This document shows, in pieces, positions 1 to 8,600 of a stretch of 30,199 nt of DNA (positions within the stretch are counted from its first letter, which is position 1; every line of letters begins with the position of its first letter). Location: contig CAZOVB010000054.1 in the NCBI GenBank assembly GCA_964583095.1, positions 1 to 30,199 on the forward strand. The letters are read 5' to 3'. The notes beneath the pieces are model-generated. The model was not told the DNA's origin. It ran no database searches and saw nothing but the letters and a program-made list of their open reading frames with translations. Made by a program: the position numbers and the translations under genes. The stretch comes from CAZOVB01 sp964583095. GTDB lineage: Bacteria; Planctomycetota; Phycisphaerae; SM23-33.

Positions 1-892
1 CGATGGGAATCTCATCCCCGCCGGCCAGCGACATATCGAACGTGCTGTAGGGAGCCGCCACGTAGAACGGAACGCCGTGGTGTTTGGCCGCGATGGCCAG
101 CCCGTACGTGCCGATCTTGTTGGCGGCGTCACCATTGGCGGCGATTCGATCCGCGCCGGTGATGACCATCTGGACCTTCTTTTCCCGCAGGACCTGGGCG
201 GCCATGTTGTCGGCAATGACGCAGGCATCGATTCCCGCCTGCATCAGCTCCCAGGCGGTCAGACGACTGCCCTGAAGCAGGGGCCTCGTTTCGTCGCAGA
301 AGACCGCAAAGCTGTGCCCCGCCGCGTGGGCCAGGTACATCCCCGCCGTGGCTGTGCCTACCCCCGCCGTGGCCAGGGCGCCGGCGTTGCAGTGGGTCAG
401 CACGCCGCTGCACTTTCCGATGAGCCTGGCTGCGTGCTCCCCGATCGCCTGGCAGAGGCGCTGGTCTTCGGTATGAATCTCCCGGGCCTCTTCCAGGAGG
501 CGCTGCCGGGCCTGGCGGCAATCCCCGTCGAAGTCGGCCATCACAACCCGCTGCACACGGCGGACCGCCCAGGAGAGGTTCACCGCGGTCGGGCGCGAAC
601 TTTCCAGATACGCGGCCGCCTTTTCCACCTCCTGGCTGAAGGTGTCCGGATCGTCGGCCCCCTGAAGGCTGACGAGCATGGAATATCCCGCCGCGACGCC
701 GATGGCCGGCGCCCCGCGAACCACCAGCCTGCCGATGGCATCCCAGCAGGTTTGGGCGTCCTTGCAGTCCAGGTAGACCGTCTGGTTGGGCAGGCGGGTC
801 TGGTCCAGCAGTCTCAGAAAGCCGGTCTCGGCATCGCCGATCCATTCCATGACCTTCACGGGAGGCTGCACGCTGATCTGGTTGGTATTCAT
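1..892 (-). CDS. mtnA: S-methyl-5-thioribose-1-phosphate isomerase MtnA (partial, 3' end outside window)
   Basis: Isomerises 5-methylthioribose-1-phosphate to 5-methylthioribulose-1-phosphate in the cytoplasmic methionine salvage pathway. The minus-strand frame is open from an ATG at 892 to the window edge, giving about 297 residues of a family usually near 350, so the C-terminus is missing. Visible family marks are VRGAPAIG near residue 60, the active-site cysteine in LTHCNAGALAT (Cys168) and the catalytic aspartate in ADNMAA (Asp228). The last visible stretch includes PFYVAAPYSTFD, typical of the substrate-binding end. It diverges from the ceramidase-like gene across a 79-bp gap. No other methionine-salvage gene is in view. 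The identity is secure from motifs; the residue roles come from knowledge of the family. Confidence 0.96.
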   Translation of the reverse strand, partial: MNTNQISVQPPVKVMEWIGDAETGFLRLLDQTRLPNQTVYLDCKDAQTCWDAIGRLVVRGAPAIGVAAGYSMLVSLQGADDPDTFSQEVEKAAAYLESSRPTAVNLSWAVRRVQRVVMADFDGDCRQARQRLLEEAREIHTEDQRLCQAIGEHAARLIGKCSGVLTHCNAGALATAGVGTATAGMYLAHAAGHSFAVFCDETRPLLQGSRLTAWELMQAGIDACVIADNMAAQVLREKKVQMVITGADRIAANGDAANKIGTYGLAIAAKHHGVPFYVAAPYSTFDMSLAGGDEIPI

Positions 893-971
893 GGGCCAGA
901 GACTAGTCGAAAAAAAGCCACCGGGCAAGTTACCGCTGAACTGCCGCTGCGGATTCCTTACAATAGATTCA

Positions 972-2372
972 ATGAAGGCCGTTTCGTCAAACTCCACGAC
1001 CCCCGAAACCACAAAAACCAGGCGATGGCCCTGGCTGGTCCTGGCCCTGCTGATTGCGGGAGTTCTCTTCGTGGGGCCCTGGCCTGTCTCGGGGCAACAC
1101 TGGCTCCAGAGCCCCTATGCCAGAAGGTCTCTCGCCCGCGCCGAAGCGGTCAGCCCTGCCGGACCGCCTGGCCCCCTTTCCTTCTCAGCCGCCAAGGTCC
1201 AACTCCCCTGGCGGCAAGGGGAGCCCCTGGCCGGTTACAGCGCTCGAAGCCCCAAGGCCGGCCTGAACGCCCAGCAGACCCTCTGGGCCCGGGCCATCAC
1301 CGTCAGCAACGGCCATGCGACTGTGACGTTCATCTCGGCCGAGATCCTCCTGTTCCTGCCCGAGCTGAGACAGTCGGTCCTGAACAAGACCGGCCTGGAT
1401 GAAACCGAGCTCTACTTCTGTTCGACCCATACCCATTCGGGTCCGGGGGGCTATGCCCGAGGTCCGGCCCACGAGCTCGTGCTGGGCCGATTCGATCCGC
1501 AGATCCTCGACCGCCTGGCCGGGGCGATTGCAGAGGCAATCGAGCAAAGTCGCCAAGACCTCACCCCCTGCCGGATTGACTGCTACCGCAAAGTCCTTGC
1601 CGACGAAACGGGCAGCCTCCTGGAAGACCGAATCCGCAATCGCCCGAGCCCGGCGGTTCTCAGCGCGCTTCGGTTCCAGCCGCTCTCTTCCCCGGGCCCC
1701 TCGGCCATGCTCGTGACATTTGACGCCCATCCCACGCTGTTGTCGCGACATAACCGGAGCCTCAGCGGGGACTACCCGGGCCACCTGGCAAGCCTGCTGG
1801 AGAGCGACCCGGCCGGCTTGGGCGTTGCAATGTTTGCAGCCGGAGCGGTAGGCTCTGCGCGATTCCGGCATGACCTTCGCCAAGGCGAAAACCCCCACGT
1901 TCGTACTGCCCGGAAGATACACGAAAAGCTGAAAGAAGCTCTGGAGACGCCCGAGAGGAGCTTTACCGAGGGCAAGATCGCCTCGCGGATCGTCTGGATC
2001 GACCTGCCCCGACCCCAGATTCGTCTGACCGAGAATCTGTGCCTCTCGCCGGTGTTGGGATCGGTTCTGCACGAGCGACGGACGTTTGTACAGGCCGTCC
2101 GCCTCGGTCCGGTGGCCTTTACCGCCTTTCCCGGGGATTATTCCACCGAACTGAGCGGGTATCTGCGACAGGAGTTGGCCGATGAGGGCGTATTCCACGT
2201 CTGCACGAGCTTCAACGGCGATTACATCGGCTATCTTCTGCCGGCTGAGCATTACGACAGCGGGCACTACGAAACCCGAACCATGGGCGTTTTCGGCCGC
2301 TGGTGCGGACAATACATAACCGAGGTGTCCCGTCGCAGCCTGCGGCGTATAATGGACAAGAGCGGCATTTAG
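972..2372 (+). CDS. Membrane-anchored neutral/alkaline ceramidase-like hydrolase
   Basis: A 466-residue protein. After a polar N-terminus, residues 20-40 form one hydrophobic segment (WLVLALLIAGVLFVG), so it is probably exported and membrane-tethered. The ceramidase hallmark CSTHTHSGPGGY lies at 150-161; His153 and His155 would be zinc ligands, and another likely ligand is in FDAHPTLLS. Bacterial neutral ceramidases run to about 650-700 residues with a C-terminal beta domain; here the protein stops after the catalytic region, as in many uncharacterised planctomycete homologues. The true substrate may be a lipid amide or something else. I chose the ATG at 972 because an upstream in-frame ATG (786) would overlap mtnA; no clear Shine-Dalgarno precedes 972, so the start is moderately sure. 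Confidence 0.85.
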   Translation: MKAVSSNSTTPETTKTRRWPWLVLALLIAGVLFVGPWPVSGQHWLQSPYARRSLARAEAVSPAGPPGPLSFSAAKVQLPWRQGEPLAGYSARSPKAGLNAQQTLWARAITVSNGHATVTFISAEILLFLPELRQSVLNKTGLDETELYFCSTHTHSGPGGYARGPAHELVLGRFDPQILDRLAGAIAEAIEQSRQDLTPCRIDCYRKVLADETGSLLEDRIRNRPSPAVLSALRFQPLSSPGPSAMLVTFDAHPTLLSRHNRSLSGDYPGHLASLLESDPAGLGVAMFAAGAVGSARFRHDLRQGENPHVRTARKIHEKLKEALETPERSFTEGKIASRIVWIDLPRPQIRLTENLCLSPVLGSVLHERRTFVQAVRLGPVAFTAFPGDYSTELSGYLRQELADEGVFHVCTSFNGDYIGYLLPAEHYDSGHYETRTMGVFGRWCGQYITEVSRRSLRRIMDKSGI

Positions 2373-2520
2373 CCGTCTGGAAAACCTTTAAGGTCAAAAA
2401 GGGCCTCACTTTGCGGCAGGTGTTGGCCGATATAGAACCTGAAACGATGATGGGACTGTTCCATGTCCCTCAGGACCTGCGTATCTTGAGCCGCGGGTAC
2501 CTCCACGGAAGGAGCCGCAC

Positions 2521-2793
2521 ATGCTGGTGCTGTCCCGGCAACGCGATGAGTCAATCCGAATCGGCGATGATATCGAGATCACGATCGTCGACATCCGAGG
2601 CGAGAAGGTCCGCCTGGGCATCAGTGCCCCTCCGCACATACCCGTGCACCGCAAAGAGGTCTACGAAGCCATTCAGCGCGAAAACGAAGCCAACGCCAAA
2701 CAGCGGGGGGAATCTCCGGGCAAGGTCGAATCCCTGGCCCATCGGGAAAACCGCAAGGAGAAAGACAAGGACAAGGAGAAGGATCCGGACTGA
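2521..2793 (+). CDS. csrA: Carbon storage regulator CsrA
   Basis: RNA-binding global regulator that blocks or promotes translation by binding GGA-containing leader hairpins. The N-terminus MLVLSRQRDESIRIGDDIEI and the following VRLGISAPPHIPVHRKEVY are diagnostic, including the RNA-contacting Arg after the PxxIPVH turn. At 90 residues it is longer than the usual 60-75; the extra is a strongly charged Lys/Glu/Asp tail (KEKDKDKEKDPD) of unknown role. The start is fixed by the family N-terminus and by GGAAGGAG just upstream. The 148-bp leader carries several GGA triplets, one inside the RBS, so autoregulation is possible but not shown. It is followed convergently by the HD-GYP gene. Confidence 0.97.
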   Translation: MLVLSRQRDESIRIGDDIEITIVDIRGEKVRLGISAPPHIPVHRKEVYEAIQRENEANAKQRGESPGKVESLAHRENRKEKDKDKEKDPD

Positions 2794-2814
2794 AGCCGGT
2801 TCCCAGGTGGCTGA

Positions 2815-3717
2815 TTACACGCCGCCGGCAACGCTCGGCGCTGTCTGTTTCGGGCCCTTGTGCTTCTCCTGGCCTCGGCCCCCGGTCGATTCCATCACCT
2901 CTTCCAGCAGCGGTATGTTCAGTAGCTCCGCCAGGGCCTGCACGCACTTTTCGTCAAAGCCGTCGGGTGTGCAACGCTGCAGTTCGCGAACCGCCAGAAG
3001 CGGGGTCATCGCGGGCCGGTGCGGACGATCATGGGTCATGGCGTCGTAGGCCTCAGCCACCGCGACAATCCTGGCTCCAAGGGGAATTTCCTCTCCCCTG
3101 AGCCCATCGGGGTATCCGGTGCCGTTGAGACGTTCATGGTGATGCCGGATGGCCGGGAGGACCTCTTTGAGCATCGTAAGCGGCTGAAGCACTTCGTGGG
3201 AGGCCTCGGCATGTTTCCGGATGGACCGGAACTCCTCGCCGCTGAGCTTGGAAGCCTTTTGCAGGATCTGCTCGGGCACCGCCAGCAGGCCGATGTCGTG
3301 GAGCCAGCCGGCGATGTTCATCAACTCGCACTTCTCGGGGCTCAGGCCCACCTTGTGACCGATCTGCTGGCAGAGATTGCCGACCCGTTCGCAGCGATTG
3401 CGATCGTACCCGTCGCGCATCTCACTGAAACGGACAATCCGCTTGAGAATGGTGACATAATGCTCTTCGGCCTCGCGGGACATCTGGTCGAGCATATCGC
3501 CCCGCTGGCGGAAATGCCGGACCGTCCAGGCGACCTGCACGACGATCCGCAGCGTCACCAGGGCGATGGCCATGGCAATCAGCAGGCTCACCCCATCCCA
3601 TCCCTCAAAGGCCATCGCCAGCGCCAGGACGAAGATGGCCACTGCGGAGATCAGAACAGTATGTGCTACTTCCGTGGTTTCGGGGGAAACCACGCAGCGT
3701 TTGAGTAGCCTTCGCAC
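2815..3717 (-). CDS. Membrane HD-GYP domain protein (putative c-di-GMP phosphodiesterase)
   Basis: Two hydrophobic segments near the N-terminus (about residues 19-36 and 43-64 from the GTG start) are followed by a short linker and a C-terminal HD-GYP domain. Key motifs are HDIG (His140, Asp141), HHHER (192-196) and GTGYP (199-203), then a later conserved Asp in AEAYDAMTHDRP. Known HD-GYP enzymes cleave c-di-GMP using two or three metals; GYP here is present within NGTGYPDGLRGEEIP, so activity is plausible. The start is chosen as GTG 3717, with GGAG six bases upstream; an in-frame ATG at 3774 would add 19 unusual residues and has a poorer RBS. There is no receiver domain, so the input is probably through the membrane part. 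It diverges from the CBS gene. Confidence 0.92.
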   Translation of the reverse strand: MRRLLKRCVVSPETTEVAHTVLISAVAIFVLALAMAFEGWDGVSLLIAMAIALVTLRIVVQVAWTVRHFRQRGDMLDQMSREAEEHYVTILKRIVRFSEMRDGYDRNRCERVGNLCQQIGHKVGLSPEKCELMNIAGWLHDIGLLAVPEQILQKASKLSGEEFRSIRKHAEASHEVLQPLTMLKEVLPAIRHHHERLNGTGYPDGLRGEEIPLGARIVAVAEAYDAMTHDRPHRPAMTPLLAVRELQRCTPDGFDEKCVQALAELLNIPLLEEVMESTGGRGQEKHKGPKQTAPSVAGGV

Positions 3718-3952
3718 GTTGCACTCCGGGAGAAAAGGTGCCAAAAGGTGGAGCCGCAAGCAGCAGCGCCCCATCCACTATCGACCCGAAGGCAGCGAGG
3801 CTTTACCAGCGCCGGGAACGATTTGGGCGATTGTCCGCCTCCTCCAGACCCTGCCGGAGGGGATGCTTGCTTAAGACTCGCCGGAGAATACCGATAAATC
3901 CAACAGTGAATTCGGAGATCCACGCCCGAACGGGCTCTATGAGGGGTAAAAG

Positions 3953-4453
3953 ATGTCCACCGTTGCAGACCTGCAGAAATTAACGGATACAAAATACCGC
4001 GTCTTAACCGTTGCCCCGCACGCTGCCGTGCTCCTGGCGGCCCAGAAGCTGCGAAGCCACCGTGTGGGATGCCTGATCGTCGTCGACGAGCAGAAACATC
4101 TGGTGGGCGTGCTCTCCGAGAGGGACATCGTACAGAAGGTCGTAGCAGAGACCAGGGACCCCAGCGGCGTCCTGGTCGGCGATGTCATGACCGACCGCGT
4201 AATCGCCTGCACCGCCAAGGCCTCACTGGAAGAAGCCCAGCGTCTCATGACGGAGAACAACATCCGCCACCTGCCTATCGTCAACGGCCAGAAGCCCTTA
4301 GCCCTGATCTCCAGCAGAGATCTTCTGGTCCATCGGCTCCACCAGGTCCAGAATCTCGCCACCCGCCAGCGCAGCATGCTCGATGGCCTGGAGAATCAGC
4401 ACCCCGGCATCACCAATATCCGCACCGACGACCACGGCAGGATCGTCATCTGA
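3953..4453 (+). CDS. Tandem CBS-domain protein
   Basis: A 166-residue soluble protein made of two CBS motifs (about residues 12-66 and 74-132) and a short C-terminal helix. The repeats show the usual ends, GVLSERDIV at 52-60 and ALISSRDLL at 117-125, preceded by GCLIVVDE and HLPIVNG. Paired CBS domains bind adenine nucleotides such as AMP, ATP or SAM and act as energy or ligand sensors; stand-alone copies like this have no enzymatic domain, so the partner is unknown. The ATG at 3953 follows GAGGGG about six bases upstream. It converges on the broken methyltransferase with a 27-bp gap. The family is sure, the role is not. Confidence 0.93.
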   Translation: MSTVADLQKLTDTKYRVLTVAPHAAVLLAAQKLRSHRVGCLIVVDEQKHLVGVLSERDIVQKVVAETRDPSGVLVGDVMTDRVIACTAKASLEEAQRLMTENNIRHLPIVNGQKPLALISSRDLLVHRLHQVQNLATRQRSMLDGLENQHPGITNIRTDDHGRIVI

Positions 4454-4480
4454 CGGCTCATCAGCCAATGGCCGGGCCGG

Positions 4481-5189
4481 TCAGGCCCTCCTTGCCAGCA
4501 TGACCAGCCTTCGCGAGCCGCGCCGATACGCACTGCCCTGCCAGTCGCCGTAGAAGTCCACCACTTCCAGCCCGGCCTTTTGGGCCAGTCGTCGCATCTG
4601 ACCCGGCGTGTAAAGCCGGATCGAAGACCGGCACCGGATTGATCTACCCCCCTCCCGGCGGGTCCAGAGGCCGTTGACCCGGTTGTCCTGCCAGGTATTC
4701 TCGATAAGCAGATTGCCCACCTGAATACGCCTGCGGAAATTACGCAGAATCGACTCCCGGTTGACCTGGTCGATCACCAGTCTGCCCCCCGGGCTTGAGG
4801 CTGCGTGCATAGCGGAGGATCATCTGCAGGTTCTCCGCCTCGCTGAAGTAGCCGAACGAGCCGAACCAGTTGGCTGCGGCATCGAAGTATTCGCAGAAGT
4901 CCATTTCCCGAAGATCCTGACACAGAAAGCGACCGGCAAGGCCATGGCGGGAAAAGAGCTTACGGGCTCGTTGGATGTGGTCGACCACCAGGTCTACCCC
5001 GGTGATCTCTACCCCTATGCGAGCAAGGTGGAGGCTGACGTCCCCGGCTCCGCAGGGAGCATCCAGGAGCGTCATCCCGGGGCCGAGACCGCAGATCTCG
5101 TAGAGGAACTCCGCCCCGCCCGTGCGATCGGCCAAAGCGGCCTTGAGCCACAACTCGTCCTGAAATATCTCGAACCATTCTTTGCTCAT
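4481..5189 (-). pseudogene. Class I SAM-dependent methyltransferase, frameshifted
   Basis: Two overlapping minus-strand frames make one methyltransferase. The N-terminal part (ATG 5189) carries the Rossmann SAM-binding motif LLDAPCGAGDVSLHLA, the acidic post-motif VTGVDL-like ITGVDL and a WFGSFGYF stretch. The frame then leaves the family after SLKPGG. The second frame continues exactly there with RLVIDQVNRES and runs to a stop at 4481. The switch falls at a run of six G (plus-strand C 4785-4790): with five G the reading would be LKPGGRLVIDQ without a break. About 235 residues would result. It may be a real inactivating slip, a sequencing or assembly error, or polymerase slippage; the intact C-terminal frame suggests a recent event or an error. 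The substrate is unknown. Confidence 0.85.
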
Positions 5190-5260
5190 GTCCACTTCCC
5201 ACCGGAGCCATGCAACCACCGGCCGGTATCATCCCCACTGGAGCGGATCCGGACAAGCCC

Positions 5261-5288
5261 TTGTTTTCTACGACTTGTTTTCTACGAC
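5261..5288. repeat. Perfect 14-bp tandem direct repeat upstream of the Tat sulfatase
   Basis: The unit TTGTTTTCTACGAC occurs twice with no spacer, at 5261-5274 and 5275-5288. It lies 47 bp before the sulfatase ATG, in the 145-bp gap between the divergent methyltransferase and sulfatase genes. It is AT-rich against a GC-rich background. It could be a tandem operator, for instance for a response regulator or AraC-type protein, or a simple duplication. I see no second copy elsewhere in the window. Confidence 0.9.
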
Positions 5289-5334
5289 TCGGCCCTGCAG
5301 AATCTCTCTTCGACCCGCAATCCAAGGAGCCATC

Positions 5335-6981
5335 ATGCAACCGCTTACCCGACGAAGTTTTCTCAAAGGATCCGCCGCAGCCGCCGCCCTGGGACTCACC
5401 GCCCCCGGGTGCCTGCTGGAATCGACCTCCGCCGATCGAGACGCCGGCAAGACGCCCAACATTGTTCTGCTTCTTTCCGATGAGCTCTCTCCGGACTACC
5501 TGGGCAGCTACGGCGGGAAGATCCCCACGCCGAACCTGGACCGGCTGGCCTCGGGGGGCATGCGGATGAAGCAGGCCCATTGCACCGCCAGCGTCTGCGC
5601 GCCGAGTCGATTCACCGTCATGACCGGCAAATACGCCCTGCGGGCCAACAACTTTGCCGATTCGAGCGATCCGGTCACGCTGACCTGGGGCCCGAGCCTG
5701 GAAGGGACGAAGACCGTTTTCTCGATGCTCAAGGAGGCCGGCTACTACACCGGCTTCGTCGGAAAATGGGGTGTGAGTCTGGGCTATCGCCTGGATCTGC
5801 CCGTGGTGACCATCGAGGACGACCTGGACAGCCCCGAAGCCGATGCAAAGCTCCGCAAGCGACAGGAGATCTGGTCGCGAACACTCAAGAAGGAAATCGG
5901 CATGGATTTCGTCGGAGGCGTCGGGGGCAACTTCGGCAAGAAGGACGGCTTCGGACACCACCACATGGAATGGATGACCCAAAACGCACTGGATTTCCTG
6001 GAGGAGTCCCAGCAGCAGGAAAAGCCGTTCTTCCTCTACGCAGCCACCACGGCGGTTCACGGCCCCAACCACGTCAACGACCTGGACTTCGATGCCCGCT
6101 ACACCCCCGGCGGCAAGCGGGAGGAGCCGTTTACCTGTCACCCGCCCCGCCATACCATCCGCACACGGATTGAGCAGGCAGGCCTGCCATTGACGGCCGA
6201 GACGGTGGGTGTGACCTTCCTGGACGACCACGTCGGGGCAATTCTGGATAAGCTCCAGCAGCTCGACCGCACCCGCGATACGCTGGTGCTCTTCACCGCG
6301 GATCACAACGTGGAACCCGGCAAGGCCACCCCCTATCAGCAAGGCTGCCACGTGCCGATGCTGGTTCGCTGGCCTGGGCAGATCCGGCCGGGGAGCACTT
6401 CCGATCGGCACGTGAGCTTTGTGGACATCGTGCCTACGCTTCTCGCTGCCACCGAACGGGGGCAGGCGCCGGAGGATATCGACGGCGTGAGCTTCCTGCC
6501 CACCCTCCAGGGCCAAAAGCAGAACGCCAGAGAGAAGCTGTTTTTCGAGATCGGCCTGACCCGGTCCATCCGCGTGGGAGATTTCAAGTACGTGGCCTTT
6601 CGACCCTCGGAAGAATCCATCCGGAAGATGCGCGACGGTACTTACGACGTGGCCGTGGATATGATGGATTCCACCCACCAGTCCCATTCGCAGATCGCCC
6701 TGGGGTACTTCCCGGGCTACTTCGATCCCGATCAACTCTACAACCTGGCTGAAGACCCCTACGAGCAGACCAACCTCGCGGGAGATCCCGAGCAGGCCGG
6801 CAAGCTCGAGCACCTCCGCTCCGCTTTGCAGGACGAGCTGGCGAGCTTCTCCCATCCGTTCGGCCTGGACCGGATCTCCTTCATGGAGAGCGACAAGTAT
6901 TCCGCGCTTTGCCGGAAACGTCGCGAAGCCAGGATGCCGGTCTGGTGGGACAAGTCCTTCCAATATCCGCCAAAGAAGTAG
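5335..6981 (+). CDS. Tat-exported sulfatase
   Basis: A 548-residue formylglycine-type sulfatase. The N-terminus MQPLTRRSFLKGSAAAAALG is a twin-arginine signal, so the folded enzyme is exported to the periplasm; a Cys at 26 gives only a poor lipobox. Catalytic signature 1, SVCAPSRFTVMTG, is at 87-98, with Cys88 the residue converted to formylglycine by an anaerobic-type or FGE maturase. PNIVLLLSDE (41-50) begins the metal site, and FVGKWG and LFTADHN carry later family marks. The closest general class is the arylsulfatase A/choline-sulfatase-like group; the sulfate ester it cleaves cannot be read from the sequence. AAGGAG sits five bases before the ATG. The upstream gap carries a 14-bp tandem repeat. 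It is followed convergently by the SpoIIE gene. Confidence 0.96.
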   Translation: MQPLTRRSFLKGSAAAAALGLTAPGCLLESTSADRDAGKTPNIVLLLSDELSPDYLGSYGGKIPTPNLDRLASGGMRMKQAHCTASVCAPSRFTVMTGKYALRANNFADSSDPVTLTWGPSLEGTKTVFSMLKEAGYYTGFVGKWGVSLGYRLDLPVVTIEDDLDSPEADAKLRKRQEIWSRTLKKEIGMDFVGGVGGNFGKKDGFGHHHMEWMTQNALDFLEESQQQEKPFFLYAATTAVHGPNHVNDLDFDARYTPGGKREEPFTCHPPRHTIRTRIEQAGLPLTAETVGVTFLDDHVGAILDKLQQLDRTRDTLVLFTADHNVEPGKATPYQQGCHVPMLVRWPGQIRPGSTSDRHVSFVDIVPTLLAATERGQAPEDIDGVSFLPTLQGQKQNAREKLFFEIGLTRSIRVGDFKYVAFRPSEESIRKMRDGTYDVAVDMMDSTHQSHSQIALGYFPGYFDPDQLYNLAEDPYEQTNLAGDPEQAGKLEHLRSALQDELASFSHPFGLDRISFMESDKYSALCRKRREARMPVWWDKSFQYPPKK

Positions 6982-7001
6982 AATCGCACCGGGAAGAGCT
7001 G

Positions 7002-8600
7002 CTAACGAGAGGTCGGGCCTGCTTTGGCCGCAGTCTGAAGGGTGCGGACCCGCATGGCCAGGACGGTGCAGTCGTCGTTCTGGGGCGTATCCTGCGAGAA
7101 GGAATGGACCTCTTGAAAGACGCGGTCGACGATCTGCTGGGCATCATTGCCCGAGAGGCTCCGCAGAAGCGTCTCGAGTCTCTCTCGCCCGAACAGGTCG
7201 CCTTCCGGGCTGGTTTCTTCGATGGCTCCGTCGGTGGTCATCACCAGGACCTCTCCCGGCTTCAGACGCCGCTTGCGGGGGTGCAGCGGGAAACCCTCTT
7301 CGATTACGCCCATGAGCATCCCGCGGGCATCGTCGAGGCATTCGAGTCGGCCGTTGCTCCCGGAGAGAATCCACGGCTCGGGGTTGTGTCCGCAGTTGAC
7401 GTACTCCAGCTCACTGCTGTCGGCATCGTAAACGGCCAGGAAAATCGCCGCGAAGCTTTCCACCGGCGTATTGCGGCAGAGACGACGATTGAGCCGCTGG
7501 GCGAAGTCGACCATGGTTTCGTTGCTTTCCACCCAGCCTTGGAATGCGGTCTTGATAATGGCAGTGACGAACGCAGCCGACATCCCGTGGCCGCTGACGT
7601 CGCAGAAGATCACAGCCAATCGGTTCGAGTCGATCAGGTGACAGTCGAAGTAGTCGCCCCCGATTTCGGATTCCGGCTGGAAGTGGGCAGCCCATTCCAG
7701 CCGGTCGCTCAGGGGCATGTCGTCCAGATTCGGCAGGAGCTGTTGCTGGACCTTTCGGGCCCGGCTCAGGTCGTCCTGGATGCGACGGGTGTACTTCTGC
7801 AACTGCCCGTAGGCCCGACCCAGCCGATAGGACTTCTCCTCGTTGTCGTATTCCAGGCTCCCCACGGCCATGAGGACCATGTAGACCAGCACGAACAGGG
7901 CAGAGGCCTCGACGAGGGTGGCAACCAGGACAACCCACCAGTTGTCGGTCAACCAGAAGGTAAACAGGTGAAGCACCGCGATGAGAGCAACAAGCAACGC
8001 ATAGCGGGGGGCGACGCGGTAGAGCGCCCGATGGTCGTTGAAATGCCCGCTGGTCCGCTTGAACCACTGCAGGACGCGACTCAGGGCGCCCATGCAGTAG
8101 GTGTAACGCACTTCCAGTGACTCCTCGAAAATCCGCGTTCGCGTGCAGGCAAAAAGCAGGCCCTGGTCGCTTCGAAGCTTGGCCGGGGCGCCGCGACGGC
8201 TTTGCTTGCTCAACGGCTTTCGCAAGGAATAGAGCAGCGTGATCAGGTCGGTGAACTGGTTGCTCTCCAATCGGGCATCCAGGTCCAGCTTAACGATTCC
8301 CACTGAAAGCAGAAACCTGCCCAACTCGGAGAAGGGGTCGTCGGATTCTGTCTCCAGGCCGGCGGGAAACCTCGGCTGGATCTGCCCCTCGGGCCCCACC
8401 CGGAGGATCAGGCTCTCTTCATTCTCCTCCTGGAGCGTTGCAAGCCACTGGGTCTCGAGCGTCAGGCCCAGCCGGCGGGCATCAGACCAGATCGGCGTGG
8501 GGCGAATCAGCCACCGGCGCAGGCGATACCGCAGATTCTCAAAGGAGCAAAGTCCTTCGCCCATGCGCCGGTCGTCTTTTTGTCCTTCGTTCTGACTCAT
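7002..8600 (-). CDS. Membrane SpoIIE/PP2C-type serine/threonine phosphatase
   Basis: A 532-residue protein with three parts: a soluble N-terminal region of about 190 residues that I do not recognise, two transmembrane helices (about 198-218 and 222-246), a coiled linker (about 255-290) and a PPM-type phosphatase domain. Metal-binding motifs are complete: GGDYFD (314-319), DVSGHG (334-339), TTDGAIEE (455-462) and NDDCTVLAMR (508-517). Family members dephosphorylate anti-sigma-factor antagonists (STAS proteins) in partner-switching cascades; no STAS or anti-sigma kinase gene is nearby, so the target is unknown. The ATG at 8600 is chosen because the open frame upstream to 8804 looks like non-coding leader; the RBS is weak. 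It diverges from the transporter operon. Confidence 0.93.
   Translation of the reverse strand: MSQNEGQKDDRRMGEGLCSFENLRYRLRRWLIRPTPIWSDARRLGLTLETQWLATLQEENEESLILRVGPEGQIQPRFPAGLETESDDPFSELGRFLLSVGIVKLDLDARLESNQFTDLITLLYSLRKPLSKQSRRGAPAKLRSDQGLLFACTRTRIFEESLEVRYTYCMGALSRVLQWFKRTSGHFNDHRALYRVAPRYALLVALIAVLHLFTFWLTDNWWVVLVATLVEASALFVLVYMVLMAVGSLEYDNEEKSYRLGRAYGQLQKYTRRIQDDLSRARKVQQQLLPNLDDMPLSDRLEWAAHFQPESEIGGDYFDCHLIDSNRLAVIFCDVSGHGMSAAFVTAIIKTAFQGWVESNETMVDFAQRLNRRLCRNTPVESFAAIFLAVYDADSSELEYVNCGHNPEPWILSGSNGRLECLDDARGMLMGVIEEGFPLHPRKRRLKPGEVLVMTTDGAIEETSPEGDLFGRERLETLLRSLSGNDAQQIVDRVFQEVHSFSQDTPQNDDCTVLAMRVRTLQTAAKAGPTSR

Noticed and set aside
3775..3952. Possible riboswitch between the HD-GYP and CBS genes
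   Set aside because: Compared by eye with c-di-GMP-I type elements because of the HD-GYP neighbour; a GGTAAAGCC-like stretch on the minus strand does not fit the conserved core.
4960..6963. 667-codon minus-strand ORF opposite the Tat sulfatase
   Set aside because: Low-complexity GC-driven antisense reading frame; the plus strand holds a sulfatase with all catalytic motifs.
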